Positions 45,300-58,100 are shown, numbered from the stretch's first letter. The stretch: DNA of 64,000 bases from Delphinus delphis (GCF_949987515.2 NC_082689.1:64913746-64977745), one strand, 5' to 3'. Numbers and translations: made by a program. The notes: generated from the letters alone by a model not told the origin.

Positions 45300-46379
45300 A
45301 AAAGTTAAGCCTGAAAGTACATACAGTAAGCAAAAAAATTTAAGTAAAATATAGATGCTTTTCAAAACAGAATTTCCTAAAATCTGCCATTTACAGAACC
45401 TCCTTAATATTCAGGTTCATGTTGTCTATGAACATGTCACATTATGTGGGCAGACTGTGTTCCCTTCAGTCACCTAGAACCAAAAGTGAAAAGCAAAAAT
45501 TATCCAAATGCTAACAGTTCATGAAACTGACCTATAGATTTTTTTTAGTTGTCTTTGCTTTTAATTTGCTGTCCTAAATGTGTACAATGTTTCTTGGAAG
45601 AGTTTATAAGGGTACAGGGGGAGTTGCTGCTTATTTAAACAATTTTAATGAAGGACTAACCTTTTACGTTTAACATTTGTTCCCTTCATTTGCTTTCTGG
45701 CAGCAGTTCATATTTTTTTTGTCCTCCCAAAGGACATAGCATAATGAACATACACGAGATTATTTAAATGAATGGTTTTAATGAGTTCTTTGAATAGACT
45801 CTTTAAAAAGCAAGCATGAAATTGCTTTCCCAGTTGGGATGCTTTAAAATATTTTTAGAAGATTCATATACAAAGCCTTAAAATTTGAACCATTTTTAAA
45901 GGAACAATGATTGAAAAGTAGTTTTTTTATTGCAATATGATTTATTTTCACTCATACAGCAGAGGACATTATAAAACCCAGCAGGATTTTTGAATTATTT
46001 TAATGGATTATCATATTTCATATTAATAAGTAGTTATTTATCACACTTAAAGGCTGTAGCTCTTATACACTACTTTCACACATGGAAACATGTAATCTCT
46101 GCAATTAGTGAATACTAGACGTAGATAAATTTACATTATATAGTGAACATTATGCTGTTCCCCCAACCCCATTAAACACCTGCTTAAGATGTCATAGTTT
46201 TGAGTGTGGGTGGAATTGATCCCATCCCCTTGCCACTGTGATAGTCTCAGTTTGGCATATCCCTCATTTTTTCTTACCAAACTCATGTTCAAAACTTCTG
46301 TTGGCATACACCTCATTAGTTCTCATTAAAGAGATATTCAAGACTTCTGTTCAATGATTCTATTCATTTTCTGGATGGG
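45300..46379. other. Unassigned sequence
   Basis: About 1 kb without recognised repeat or gene. Confidence 0.45.
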
Positions 46380-46575
46380 GATGAGGAAAAGTGAAGGCCC
46401 AGAAACTTCTGGAAACCATTATGCCACCATGAGGACTAAGGATAAAGTGGACACAATGAGCAGCGTGTAGTTTGAAAACTGCACAGAAGAGGAACCAAAA
46501 CTTGATAGGACTCTTCTTGACACATTATGTGGCCTCAGGCTTTTCTGTTATGTGAGAAAATAAATTATCTTTATT
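46380..46575 (+). mobile_element. Possible old LTR end
   Basis: Ends 'ttctgttatgtgagaaaataaattatctttattatttaagc', which resembles the poly(A)-signal end of MaLR/ERVL LTRs. Ends not defined. Confidence 0.3.
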
Positions 46576-47699
46576 ATTTAAGCTCCTTTGAAACTAAGAC
46601 TATGGAATCTAAGAATGACATGTACTACCTTTGGAAAGTATCATTGCCCTAATTTTGAAACCATTTATCCGTTTGGTAGCATAGATTGTTTAATTGCCTC
46701 TGCTTAGATTCAAATGAACTATTCTGATAGCTCAGACAGTTAAAGCTGACATTTAAAAAATTAAACCGCCTCGTTAATAACAAAAAGTTGGTTGTTGATC
46801 AGTCTTGTGAATGTTGTTATCATAACATCTTGTGTGTTTTGTTTCTGTCAGTCAAAAATATTCACACTGTCTAGTTTCTTTAGAAAAGAATGGAAAAATA
46901 TTAAAATCAATTTTCTGTAAGAGTTAACTGTCCAGTGTGATTTACATATACTTTTGAAAACAGAGGTTCAGTATAAAGGAAAATTGTGGCAAAATACACC
47001 AGCTTCCAGATATTTCCTCATATATAAAAAGACTTTGTAACAAATAACTGGTAAGTTTCCTTCCAGCTTTAATGCCCTATGATTTTATGGCAAATGAGAC
47101 ATTAGGAGTTTGAGAAGAAAGTGGCAGAGGCACATAGCACACGGCAGTCATCAGGAAAGGTGGAATCCTCTCGTCCTTTATAAATTGGTTTATTGTTTCA
47201 CTGCTTCAAGGTCTTAAAGGACAGATTCTGTGTCTGTTCTCTGAATTGTTTTTCACATAATACTCTTTGATGATGTTTAAATTTTTCACGGTCAGATATT
47301 CTTTATTAATTGTTTACATATTCAATTATATGTATAAAAGAACATCAATTTGATGTTAAAGACTGAAAATTTGTAATTCTAAAAGGTTCAGAACTATAAA
47401 CCTCATATTGGGTGGATCCTTAAAGCACGTCCTCCAAGTCATCATTGAGCCTCCTTTGGAATTCCTTTGTTGGTGAAGAACACATTAGCTCCTAAGAAGC
47501 GCATTCCATTTTTATACAGTTCTAACGATAATGCCTCCATCTATGTATTTAGCCTTGGAATTCTAGGAACTCCAATTCTAGAAACTCATCTGACATATTA
47601 TTGTAACTGTAGCTAAATATATTCTTTTGGGGAAATCTGCTATACTCACTAATTAGAATGCACCTATTTCTGTCAGATTTTTTAAAAACACATAATTAA
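46576..47699. other. Unassigned sequence
   Basis: No gene or clear repeat recognised. Confidence 0.45.
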
Positions 47700-48138
47700 G
47701 ACCTTTTTTTTTTTAAGATTCCATATATATGTGTTAGCATACGAACCTAGGGGCAAGACGGGAATGAAGACACAGACCTACTAGAGAATGGACTTGAGGA
47801 TATGGGGAGGGGGAAGGGTAAGCTGTGACAAAGTGAGAGAGTGGCATGGACATATATACACTACCAAACGTAAAATAGATAGCTAGTGGGAAGCAGCCGC
47901 ATAGCACAGGGAGATCAGCTCGGTGCTTTGTGACCACCTAGAGGGGTGGCATAGGGAAGGTGGGAGGGAGGGAGATGCAAGAGGGAAGAGATATGGGAAC
48001 ATATGTATATGTATAACTGATTCACTTTGTTATAAAGCAGAAACTAACACACCATTGTAAAGCAATTATACTCCAATAAAGATGTTAAAAATAATAATAA
48101 AATAATAATAAAATAAAATAAAATAAAATAAAATAAAA
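47700..48138 (+). mobile_element. L1: L1 3' end with inverted 5' piece (twin priming)
   Basis: 47744-48080 is sense L1 3'UTR from 'aacctaggggcaagacgg' to AATAAA, with an (aataa)n/(aaaat)n tail to 48138. The 44 bp just before it (47700-47743) are the adjacent L1 segment (end of ORF2 and start of 3'UTR) in REVERSE orientation. A few bases are missing at the junction. This is the known signature of twin-primed L1 insertion. The 3'UTR is very close to that of the full-length copy. Confidence 0.88.
48079..48138. repeat. (AATAA)n / (AAAAT)n simple repeat
   Basis: The poly(A) tail of the preceding L1 has become a regular A-rich microsatellite. Confidence 0.85.
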
Positions 48139-48174
48139 ATGCGTGATGAGGAAAAAATACCACGTAATTATTTA

Positions 48175-48396
48175 GTGGGATTGACATATACACACTACTA
48201 TATATAACATAGATAACTAATAAGGACCTTCTGTATAGCACAGGGAACTCTACTCAATACTGTGTAATGATCTATATGGGAAAGGAATCTAAAAAAGAGT
48301 GGATATGTATATATGTATAACTGATTCACTTTACTGTACAGCAGAAACTAACACAACATCGTAAATCAACTATACTCCAATAAAATTTTTTTTAAA
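48175..48396 (+). mobile_element. L1: 5'-truncated L1 3' end
   Basis: From 'gtgggattgacatatacacac' to 'ccaataaaattttttttaaa'. Flanks accacgtaattattta (48159-48174) and accacgcaatcattta (48397-48412) are a 16-bp target duplication with two differences, pointing to moderate age. Confidence 0.85.
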
Positions 48397-48412
48397 ACCA
48401 CGCAATCATTTA

Positions 48413-49632
48413 CATAGAAGTTGATGGCTTATGACCAAACAAGTTATTTCATCAATCTAGAGTCTACTGTCACCTTTTAGAATCACATAAATGAAATTCT
48501 TTCCTACTTACTATTATATAGTTATGTGGGATATGATTGAAATGGTAAAACTATTCTTTTCGGAAATGAAATGTTCCACTGATTATAGTCACAGTCCTGT
48601 TAAGAGTATGTAATGTGGTTGTTAGTGGAAAACTGCAGGCTTATACATTATGTGTGAGTGTAAGACCCCTGTCAGCCCTGCATAGGATAGAGGGGTCTCC
48701 CTTTACCATGTAACTCTTCACATCAGCTTTCTGATCATGTAGTGCCCAATGTGCTAGAGAAAGTGATAAAAGCATCTCTCTAGTACTCCTTCAGAAGGCC
48801 TAGACTACTTTGTGCTGAAAATCAGGATCAATAGCTGCATTGATACGATTTAGCAACATGTAATTTGTGTTTTAAGGGCCTTATATGGAATAAGTGACTC
48901 ATCAAAGTTGCTTTGAACTAATTTCACATAATTCAAGAAACTTTAGTTTTCCTACCAAAGGAGACTTCAAATATGTGAAAGTAATCTGTTTTCCTTAAAC
49001 CTGGGGAAAGTTTACCTCTTAACAGTGGGTCTGTCTTTTCTACAAATTTGCTATGAGGTTTATGCAAACATTACTTTTTATTCATTGTTAATGTTTTCTT
49101 AACTAGGGTGACGAAATGAGTTTTTTCTTCCCACTGTCCTAGTTATAAGGATTCTGACAACAACCAAGGGTAAGGCAATGGAAAGTGACATTTCATACTG
49201 CAACTCAAAATAGGAAAGGAAAGAAACAAAAGGCAGTGAAATGTATTGATTAGAAGGAATGCTTCTCAAACTTCGGGGGTGCATACAAATCTCCCAAAGA
49301 CTTTGTCAAACAGCAGAATCAGATTTAGAAGACCTGATATGGGTCTAAGGTTCTTAGGTTGATGTTGATGCTGCTGGTCCAAACACCACACTTTGAATAC
49401 CAAGGTGCTCGAATATATTCCAGCTTGAAACTGTGCAAGCTACTGATTGACTTTTGTTTACAAAAGGTCTGATTATCTATAATTTACCCTGACATCAGAA
49501 CATTTAGAGAACCTTTACTCTCTTCCATCACCCACCTTCATGATCCAAAGTTCCACATCTGTCTCTTTACAGAAACAGAAAGAGATGGAGCAAATAAAAT
49601 CCAATAACCCACTGAAGAGGTTGGCTAAAACT
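48413..49632. other. Unassigned sequence
   Basis: No gene or clear repeat. Confidence 0.45.
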
Positions 49633-49645
49633 GGGGGGGGGGGGG
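49633..49645. repeat. Poly(G) run
   Basis: Uninterrupted run of about 13 G in otherwise AT-rich sequence. Confidence 0.85.
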
Positions 49646-50393
49646 AACCATAAGATGGAGGGAAAAGAAAGGATTAAAAGTATCAAAAAGTAAGGTAGAG
49701 GAAGAATAGGAAAGTAAAAAGGGTATACACATTGGGTAGAGGCCCCTGAGGAACACCACGACTTTTGCTGTCTGCTGAGTGTCTGGCCAAAGGGTACACC
49801 TTGAGATGACTGAATTAATGTATCATATTTCTGAGTGGATCTAGGGTCAAGGATACAACCCTGAACCTCTGCTATGCTGCATACATTATACTATCTGACC
49901 TCTAAGTAAAGAACTGACTGAACAATCTCACCAGCAAGACCTTTCTCTTGAACAATGTACTTCATCTCCCTTCCTTGAGTTCCATATTCCTGAGGTTATT
50001 TATACCAGTTTTTAAGTGTACTTGAAAAAACACACTCAAATGTGTAAATGCCAAATATTAATAAAGCAGAGACTTCCAATGCATTAATCTGTGATGCTAA
50101 GTAGTTTGTGTAGAATTCAAAATGATGCAATTTCTGGGGACATAGTAGCACTTTATATAAATCTATCGTAATTGAGTTATCTATGAAGCCCTGTACTACC
50201 TTTTATTTTTGCTGTTGATATTTTCTAGAAATCCTAACCCAATCATTTCTGCCCATGTGAAATTATAAAAGTGAATAAACCACTAGAGCACATGTAAAGG
50301 ACAGTCAATGCCAAACAAGAGTTGGGCATATACGGGTATAATCATCGTGCAAAAATAAGTTAATATATAACATAAGGTATCGTGTTTTTCCCT
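49646..50393. other. Unassigned sequence
   Basis: No gene or clear repeat. Confidence 0.45.
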
Positions 50394-50457
50394 CTAGATA
50401 GATAGATAGGTAGGTAGGCAGGTAGCTAGATAGATAGATAGACAGATAGATAGATAT
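50394..50457. repeat. Imperfect (GATA)n microsatellite
   Basis: gata units with ggta/ggca variants in the middle, about 64 bp. Such loci are commonly length-variable. Confidence 0.9.
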
Positions 50458-50529
50458 AATATCAGTAATTCTGGTGAATGACAATGTATCTCCTGACCTG
50501 TGTCACCAATGTCTCTGTTTTCTCTCTTT

Positions 50530-50890
50530 CTCCTAGAGAGAGAGAGTCAGGAGGTGTGGTAGTCATTCACCAAACATAACTGACCTTGCCTTCTAAACAC
50601 ATGTTACAATTGCCTCTTTTGATTGGCTTAGGCCACATAAGTAGTTCTGTTTACTGTACTGTTAGTAGAAGTGACATGCATCGCTTTTGGGCAGTACTTA
50701 TTGACATAGAATTCTCCTCACTCTCCTTATGGTGGTTAACTGGCAATGTTCAGGCTAGTTACTGCTCTGACAGACCCTGTCTTTTAACAACTACAATGAG
50801 CAGAACCTCCCAGGTGACCAAGGGTGGATATATAGCATGAGCATGAACAAAAGACAAACTTTCTGATTGCAAGCATTGTTTTTGCTGTGG
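50530..50890 (+). mobile_element. Probable old LTR-like repeat, family not assigned
   Basis: 'ttgattggcttaggccacataagtag', 'agtagaagtgacatgcatcgcttttgggcag' and 'ggtggatatatagcatgagcatgaac' follow a common mammalian LTR-like repeat whose name I cannot assign with confidence. Confidence 0.4.
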
Positions 50891-51739
50891 CATAATTAAA
50901 TCTACTCTGAATGATTTGGGTGGACAAGCTGCAGATCATAGAGGGCTACTAGAAAGGAGAGGCATACTGAGTGCATTCATGATGTCTGCCTGAGACAAAC
51001 TTAATTCAAAACATCGTCCAACATCCCTGAAATATGTATGAAGACTAAATATGTATTCAAACACGGCTAAGCTAGAGGTGACAAAAGATTCACTCAGTCC
51101 AACTGGCTTATGAAGGTGGACATATGAAAGGAAAGCTGATAATTCTAGGGCCACAGGGAGGCAGCCACTTAAGAGAAAAAAAGGTAAAAGGAGATCAGGA
51201 CCAAACTTATTCTCAACTGACTTGTGAATGCATTTTAGTATGTAAGTAAGTTTTACTCTTTATTAAAAGTCATTTAAAACCTACTTATGGTGATCAAATT
51301 AAAAATGTTTTAGGGTGATAGTATCAATATCAGATATCCATATTTAAGTTTATAGCACTGACATTTCTTTCCAAAAAATGTGTAGCTTAGGTGGCCTTAA
51401 CATTATGTCAAACAGAATTTCAACTCTTTAACTTTTACTGTTTAAACATTCTTCAACATTACTTTATGAGAAGCACAATTCACCTATACGTTAACAGAAT
51501 GACAATGTGAACAGTAATGCAATTAAATAGTTGAAAACATTAACAATAAAATTTTAAATGATATTGATCTAAAATAGCTGCTGTAGTAAAAATTCAAGTA
51601 CCAATTAATTTTTATCCATATGTTTAGAGTCAGCATATCTGTAGAATCAAAGTATAACGTCTAACATGTCTAATACAATGTCTAACTTTACCCCAACCTA
51701 CTGAAGCCCTCAGAACCTAAACATGTCAGTCATTTTTAT
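50891..51739. other. Unassigned sequence
   Basis: No gene or repeat recognised. Confidence 0.45.
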
Positions 51740-52432
51740 TACTCTCCTTCAGTTCCCACCTTTGCTTCATCTGCAAGCCCTGTCACATCTACTTTAAAAA
51801 CAGATCCTGACTCAGCCAGTCCTCCCTATGCAGACCATCTCTTCACCTGGACAGCTATAACTGCCCCTCATCACTGTTGCTTCCATTTTCCTTAGAGGAG
51901 CCAGAATCATCCTAAATTCCCTTTGCTTAAAAGTTCTCAAGGACTTTCCATTGATTTAAAGGTAAAGTACCAAATCCTACATGACATAGGATTGACTTCT
52001 TTCTGGTTCCATGTGTACTCTTCTGGTGTTCTGCTTCAACCAACCTGGCCTTTGTTCTATTAGGTTCCTAATTCCATCCTACATCAGCCTTAGGGCCTTT
52101 GCCATAACTTATCCTCTACCTGGAATTCCCTTAACCAAGATCTTTGCACTGATGACTCATATATCTTCAAGGCATCTGCTCAAATATCTCTTCCTTACAC
52201 ATGCCATCTCTGACCATCCACTGTAAACATTTTCTCCTCCCCCATATCTTTATTCTTCATTAACACTTTTTTTATTGCCCTCATTAACATGAAATGCTTG
52301 TTGTCTATCTAAAATTATCTTAGTTATTTACTTGTTTTAGTCTACTCTTCCCTGAACATACAGGAATGATAGAATTGTCATCTGTGCATTCCCAGCAGCT
52401 TGAGTGAATGAATGAATGAATAAATAAATGAG
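51740..52432 (+). mobile_element. L2 LINE 3' end
   Basis: 'gggcctttgccataacttatcctctacctggaattccctt', 'catctgctcaaatatctcttccttacacatgccatctctgacc' and a terminal (gaat)n follow the L2 3' end in order. The (aatg)n tail at 52403-52430 is the L2 terminal repeat. Confidence 0.75.
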
Positions 52433-53089
52433 AGGATGAAGGAAAAAAGACTGTCAAATGAAATGTAAATAACCAAACAGATATTCAGTGCTAGTTTGGA
52501 GCTATGTTGCTTATGAATTACTTAAGAAATTTTATTGATTTTTTTTTTTACGTTTTTAGTTTTGAGTGGTTGGCATTGTAGTATTAGGATATTAAGATGT
52601 GAGAAAGAAAATTGGCACAAACTGGTTCTGAAACAGGAATTCTGGGGTTGTTCTACTTTACAACTTCTTCTAGAAAGTGACAAATATTTCTGATAAAATG
52701 AAATTTTAATGTAATTTAATGAGAGTAAGAACCCCATTTAGGAAGTCAGAGTCACCTCCATTAAATTACTGACCTTGGATCATCCCTATGACAAATTAAT
52801 AAACTTTAACAATACATTCCTTTATTGTATCACCTTTTTTTCTTTATCTCAGCCAAGAAAATTCTTTGAATTGCCTTTTTGTAGACTTTTTTTTTAGATT
52901 TTGGGGCATGTCCGAAATACATTTTGAACATGTGATTGTAATCAATTACTTTAAGAATTTCATGTTATAGATGTATACAGCAGTGTTTCTGCCTCCCCAG
53001 ATAATTTAGATTTAGCCTAAATAAACCAGTCCTAATGAGGTAAATTTTCCCTGAATGAATCCTATAGCAATACAATGTTACTCCCCCAT
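52433..53089. other. Unassigned AT-rich sequence
   Basis: Nothing recognised. Confidence 0.45.
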
Positions 53090-53318
53090 AAGCTTTTGTA
53101 TGGACCACTCACTATTTCACACATACAGTTTCTGTGGTTTTGCTTAGAGCTACATGGATTTTTCATCCCACTTTTCCATGCCTAGAACATCTTCAGTTTA
53201 AGATCTATCTCTTCTAAGAAATCTCCTTTGAATCCTCTAGAAATATTTTATTTTCAACAAAGGCCAATTCAGATGGCTTTTAGAAATGAGTGGATATTTT
53301 TATTTTTAAAGTTGTTAT
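53090..53318 (+). mobile_element. Possible L2 fragment (left part)
   Basis: 'agaaatctcctttgaatcctctagaa' and the sequence after the SINE ('ctagacaagtgttcaacgaa', 53770-53790) are compatible with a diverged L2 3' end split by the SINE. Confidence 0.35.
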
Positions 53319-53332
53319 AAGACTGGTAGGTG
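53319..53332. repeat. Target-site duplication of SINE at 53333
   Basis: aagactggtaggtg here and at 53539-53552, identical. Confidence 0.9.
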
Positions 53333-53538
53333 GGCTTCCCTGGTGGCGCAGTGGTTGAGAGTCCGCCTGCCGATGCGGGGGACACGGGTTCGTGCCGCGG
53401 TCCGGGAAGATCCCACATGCCGCGGAGCGGCTGGGCCCGTGAGCCATGGCTGCTGAGCCTACGCGTCCGGAGCCTATGCTCCGCAACAGGAGAGGCCACA
53501 ACAGTGAGGGGCCCGCGTACCAAAAAAAAAAAAAAAAA
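53333..53538 (+). mobile_element. CHR-type tRNA-derived SINE (young)
   Basis: Plus-strand full copy with box A (53341-53354, tggtggcgcagtgg) and box B (53387-53396, ggttcgtgcc), ending in about 18 uninterrupted A. The 14-bp flanking duplication is perfect. Pure tail and perfect flanks suggest one of the youngest SINEs in the window. Confidence 0.92.
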
Positions 53539-53552
53539 AAGACTGGTAGGTG

Positions 53553-53800
53553 ACAGGAAGCTGGGGATTCTTAACACAATATTATTCTGCTCAAGATGCT
53601 GATAGCATCTCATTGAGAAACTGAAAAAATATCTCTTCCTCCTTAACTCCCATGGCCCTCCATTGTCCATTTTCAGCCTCCAGGCAGCATTCAGGGGCAT
53701 TTTACAATCCTTCTACTAAACTAAAGATTCCTTGACTCGTGGACTTATGCCTGATCCATCCTTATCTTCCCTACTAGACAAGTGTTCAACGAATTTTTTT
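53553..53800 (+). mobile_element. Possible L2 fragment (right part)
   Basis: Continuation of the diverged L2-like sequence after the SINE. Weak. Confidence 0.3.
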
Positions 53801-56800
53801 GAAAAAGATGATTACATGTATTTTAATGTGTTCCGTTAGCCAAGGCACATTTACATTTGCTAACTAATCCAAAAATAGCACAGTTAAGGGTAGAAATTTC
53901 AGGAATGCTGGGTTAGAGTTCTGCTCCATGGAAAAAAATAGAGAAGATATTTTTAGGGAGATGGGAAATGAAGATGACCATCCAGTATATCTATAAACAT
54001 AGTCATTTGTAGGTAGATACAATGCCCCTTTTCCAAGCCCTTACTTCTTAAAATTGGACAGTAAAATTCTCATATCTATTCCTGACAAAATTTTAAAAAA
54101 GAGAAACATATTTGATCAAGGTTATTGTTACATTCCCTTGTTGCATGTAGCACATATTATTTCATTTCCTTGTTTTCTAAATAGAATACAAAATAAATAA
54201 CAGAAATATTAGCTGTTTAAAGGATAATTGAGCTGTCAGATTTGAAGTTATTCTTACATGTTTTGCTTTTCTTTTTTTAAGTAACTGATAATGCAAACTC
54301 AAAGTGATTAAGACAATTTAAAGCAACCCCATGGCCCTAAAATTTACTGGACATCAATTCTGGGGTCTCCAAGAAACATTCTGAGGCTTTAATTTGATGC
54401 TGTTCTGATGAATTTAGATGAAACATGTTTAAATGCTCTCTGGCATACCTCACGTTGATGCTGGGCAGGTCCAAGGGAAGAAACAAGCTCTAAATGACAA
54501 TTAATTCAAAATGACTCAATCATCATTGTTAATGTCTCTGATCCTCTCACCCAGAAGTGAGGGTTAACTCTGCTCTATGTAAAATATTCTCCTAACTGCA
54601 CGTTTGCCAGCAAATCCATGGAATACCACACAGAGCCCCAAAGAGGGGGGCTGTGCAGTGACACTTTACATTAAAACACTCTTCAAATTCATGTCATGCT
54701 AATTAAGCAAGTACAGCCATCTAATGCAGTGATGGTACTTAAACTGAGCCTTCTAATAGCAATAATGTGTCTCAAAGGGCACAAGTCAGTGTCCTCCCAA
54801 TGAGTTTAATCCATGCTTGAAGAAGTTAAAGGTCGAGGATGGTTACAGTATGCCAGTAAGTGCTTCAAAGTAGGAGGCTTGGGATAAAGCCAATTCTAGT
54901 CTCTCTAATAGAGTCCTTATAAAAGCTACTGACTTGACTTTCACTATCAAGTATTTTGCAAATATTAATTATGCTTATGTCATCTTCCATTGAGATAAGT
55001 GATATTGATCCCAGTTCTCTGACTTATAGGTGTACATAAACTACCTTAGTCTCAAAGGAAGCTAGGATTCCATACTAAGCTTACCCCAATAATACATGCT
55101 GCTTTTAATCTGAGAGTCCTAAGTCTGAGATGTTTGAAGTGAATCTTCAACACTCATAAATTGGTCCTCCCAAGAGACTCACAGACACAAAATGAAGGGA
55201 GCTCATTCCTTTCCAAGATTCTTTGCATTTGTCAAAACATCCAGTAATACGATTATCAGATCAGGGGTTTGCAAAAGTGGGTCCAATCTGATCTTGGTGG
55301 GAGACCCAGGATCCTATTTTTGAAACATTCACATGACCTTTTCACAAGTACAACTGTTCGAGCTAAAATGACACATTCACACATTTGACCTTTTCTCCAT
55401 TCCCTCCCTTCGTTTTCCCCTGTTCTGCTACTTGCTCTGTGGGCTCTAGAAGGATTTTGTTGTTGGCATTTTCTTTTCCACTCATTTTTCATTTCTTTTC
55501 TCTCATCATTCAACTAACATATCCCCTTTCCACCAACTGCTGATTCCTGCAAGGTTGTGATTTCCTTAGTTAAGAAACGACCCCACTTTTAGCTCAGTGT
55601 TCTCACAATGAATAGACGTTCTGCAGAATAAAATGGATTTTCTCGTTAATAACCTCATTTTTTAAACAGTAAGACTAGCTACACTAAACATTCTCAAATA
55701 ACAGACCATGCAACATGAAACTGGCAGGGTAAAAATAAATGAAGTGATATTATAATTGTGATTTAAAATTATTTCTAATTTACTCAGTTATGCTTTCCTA
55801 TTTTCCTAAAGCTCAGCTACAATTCATCTCCATTTCCTTAAAGCAATTGTGTTTATCAGTTCCACTAGGTCAGCTTTGTGTTTAATAGACCTTGTTTGGA
55901 ATCACAAAGACAGTCGCTGGGATTGTATCCTCTGAAATAGGAGATGTTCCACCTCGGAGCCTCATTCTCTTCCGTGCAATAATTTGTGGACAAACTATCA
56001 AAAGCACAATAGGAGTGTTAAAATCCAATCCCAAGGAATAAGCACAGGGAAATGAGCCCTCCTACACTGAAATTTCAGAGCAGTCAGGAGGATTTTTATA
56101 TCCAAAAGCATATCTAATCATCATAAATAGAGTCTTTAAAAAACCCCACCATCATTTCTCCATAACTGGTTGCCTCTGCAGTTTTCCTTGCTTTTTGGTT
56201 TTCCATCCTGACTGAAGGAAACATTTCATCACTTTCCCTTTCCCCTGCATTTCTGAAACCAGACACATACTATAAGTACACAGCTTCTGAGAAGCAATTA
56301 GAGTTAATGGGATTAAAAATCTAATCACATTGCTGCTCTTGGCTTGTACCGGCAGAACTGCATAGCAAAGCCTAGCACTGAAAATGCACAAAAATGAGTT
56401 ATTACATTGGTCCATGGAAGGTCTCTGTAGCCCCTGTTTTATCTGGCCCTCTCCAGGGGCAACTTTTCATGGTTTGATCAGAGAAAATGGCTTAGGTTTA
56501 TTTTTTACACCAGGGACACTTGCACTCTCTTGCTTTTAAATTGATTTTGATATATATTAAAGATGACAGCCATAGAAGAAACAGCGGTACAACCAGGAAA
56601 AAAATACATTAAAAGTAGTTTCGCTTGAGTCCAGAGAGCTGACAATCACCACAGAGACTCTCCACTTTCTTTCAGGAATGTTTCTACTTTGAGAAGTTGG
56701 AAAAAATGGAGATGTTCCTGTCAAAGCATCAAGGGGTGCGGAGCAGTCATTATAAAAGGAGAGGGGCCTGTGCTGGGGTCCTCCTGACCCTCTGTGACAA

Positions 56801-57064
56801 CGAGGGGATTGGAAGATAGGTTCTCTAAAATCCTCCTTGCCATTGAAATTCCATGAGCTTGTGATGTGAATGAAAGGCCGGGAATACATTTATGTTGCAG
56901 AAAATTTAACTTTAAGATAACCAGGACAAGAAGATATACATCAAAAGAGAAAGACATAGCAGAAGCAATTTCACCATGGAAGGATGGATGGCTTACTCTT
57001 GATGCTTTTTTATCCAATAAAATAAAAATTAATAATAATAATGATAATGGTAATAATAATTCTA
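53801..57064. other. Repeat-poor block of about 3.3 kb
   Basis: I recognise no young or clear old transposon here, unusual for this window. It contains several TAATTA/ATTAAT homeodomain-type cores (for example near 54500 and 54700). No frame looks coding: the longest run to 110-115 codons on the minus strand near 56557-57068, without domain features. Possible conserved non-coding sequence. Confidence 0.45.
57028..57062. repeat. (TAA)n-like simple repeat
   Basis: taa/aat units with a few interruptions next to a MIR. Confidence 0.75.
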
Positions 57065-57295
57065 ACATTTGTTGAGCACACCCAACTCCATGGCACTATT
57101 CTAAGTATTTTCTATGTACTATCATTCAATCCTCATAACCCTATGAGGCAGCTACTATTATTAATCTTTTCATTTTTTTGTACACAGAGAAACTAAGGCA
57201 TAGATGGGTTAATAATTCACCAAGGTCACATACTAGAGTGCCAGAGCTGACACTGGAATGCAGACAATATGGCTCCAGACCCCAGCTGTTAACAA
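57065..57295 (-). mobile_element. MIR SINE, minus strand
   Basis: 'ttgttgagcacacccaactccatggcactattctaagtattttctatg', then 'atcctcataaccctatgaggcagctactattatt', 'gaaactaaggcatagatggg' and 'ccaaggtcacatactag' follow antisense MIR almost end to end. Confidence 0.8.
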
Positions 57296-57502
57296 ATATG
57301 TATAAATGAGGATATTTGCTTGAAAGTCACCAGTTTGATTCTGTTCACCTGGGGTGAACCCTCAAAAGCCCTTCATAAACAGTTAAAAATCATTTAGCAA
57401 AGAAAAATAAGACCTGCCCTAGTTTCTCTCTATTAAATCTATTAACTGGTTTCCTTTTGTGATTGAGTCAGCTTAATTATTGCTGCATCTAATTTATACA
57501 AT

Positions 57503-57511
57503 TACTCAGCA
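57503..57511. repeat. Target-site duplication of SINE at 57512
   Basis: tactcagca here and at 57731-57739. Confidence 0.8.
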
Positions 57512-57730
57512 CTTTTTTTTTTTTTTTTTTTTTTTTTGCGGTACGCGGGCCTCTCACTGTCGTGGCCTCTCCCGTTGCGGAGCACAGGCTCCGGACGCGC
57601 AGGCTCAGCAGCCATGGCTCACGGGCCCAGCCGCTCCGCGGCATGTGAGATCTTCCCGGACCGGGGCACGAACCCGTGTCCCCTGCATCGGCAGGCGGAC
57701 TCCCAACCACTGCGCCACCAGGGAAGGCCC
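57512..57730 (-). mobile_element. CHR-type tRNA-derived SINE (young)
   Basis: Minus-strand full copy with a long uninterrupted T run (the tail) and few differences from the other young copies. Sits in opposite orientation to the copy at 58101. Confidence 0.92.
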
Positions 57731-57739
57731 TACTCAGCA

Positions 57740-58100
57740 TTTTTGATGGCTATCCCTCACAGCTGTCTGTTATGTATCTAGCTACCTGAACTACAGTCAG
57801 TGGGTCTCGTCTGTCAGTGCATTCTTAGGGGATGGCCAGGCAGCAAACTGAAATTTGTCATTATTTTAATCTAAGAAACTACAATTTGCAAAGGGTCTCG
57901 TATTTTAAGGGCAAATATATATGAGTCTTAGATTCCAAGATTGCCAATCATATTGGATTCTTCAGATTTTTCCCTCTTCATTATTTTGCAATGATATTCA
58001 ACTATCATCAACACTCAGCAAGTAGCCATCAATCACATTGAGAGAAGGAGCTAAGCTAACACAGAAAGTTCCTAACACAGTTTTAAAAAGAAATTAGCTG
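57740..58100. other. Unassigned spacer between two inverted SINEs
   Basis: About 360 bp with nothing recognised. Confidence 0.5.

Noticed and set aside
56557..57068. Overlapping 110- and 115-codon minus-strand frames
   Set aside because: No recognisable features. The second begins in a (TAA)n repeat. Chance frames are likely.
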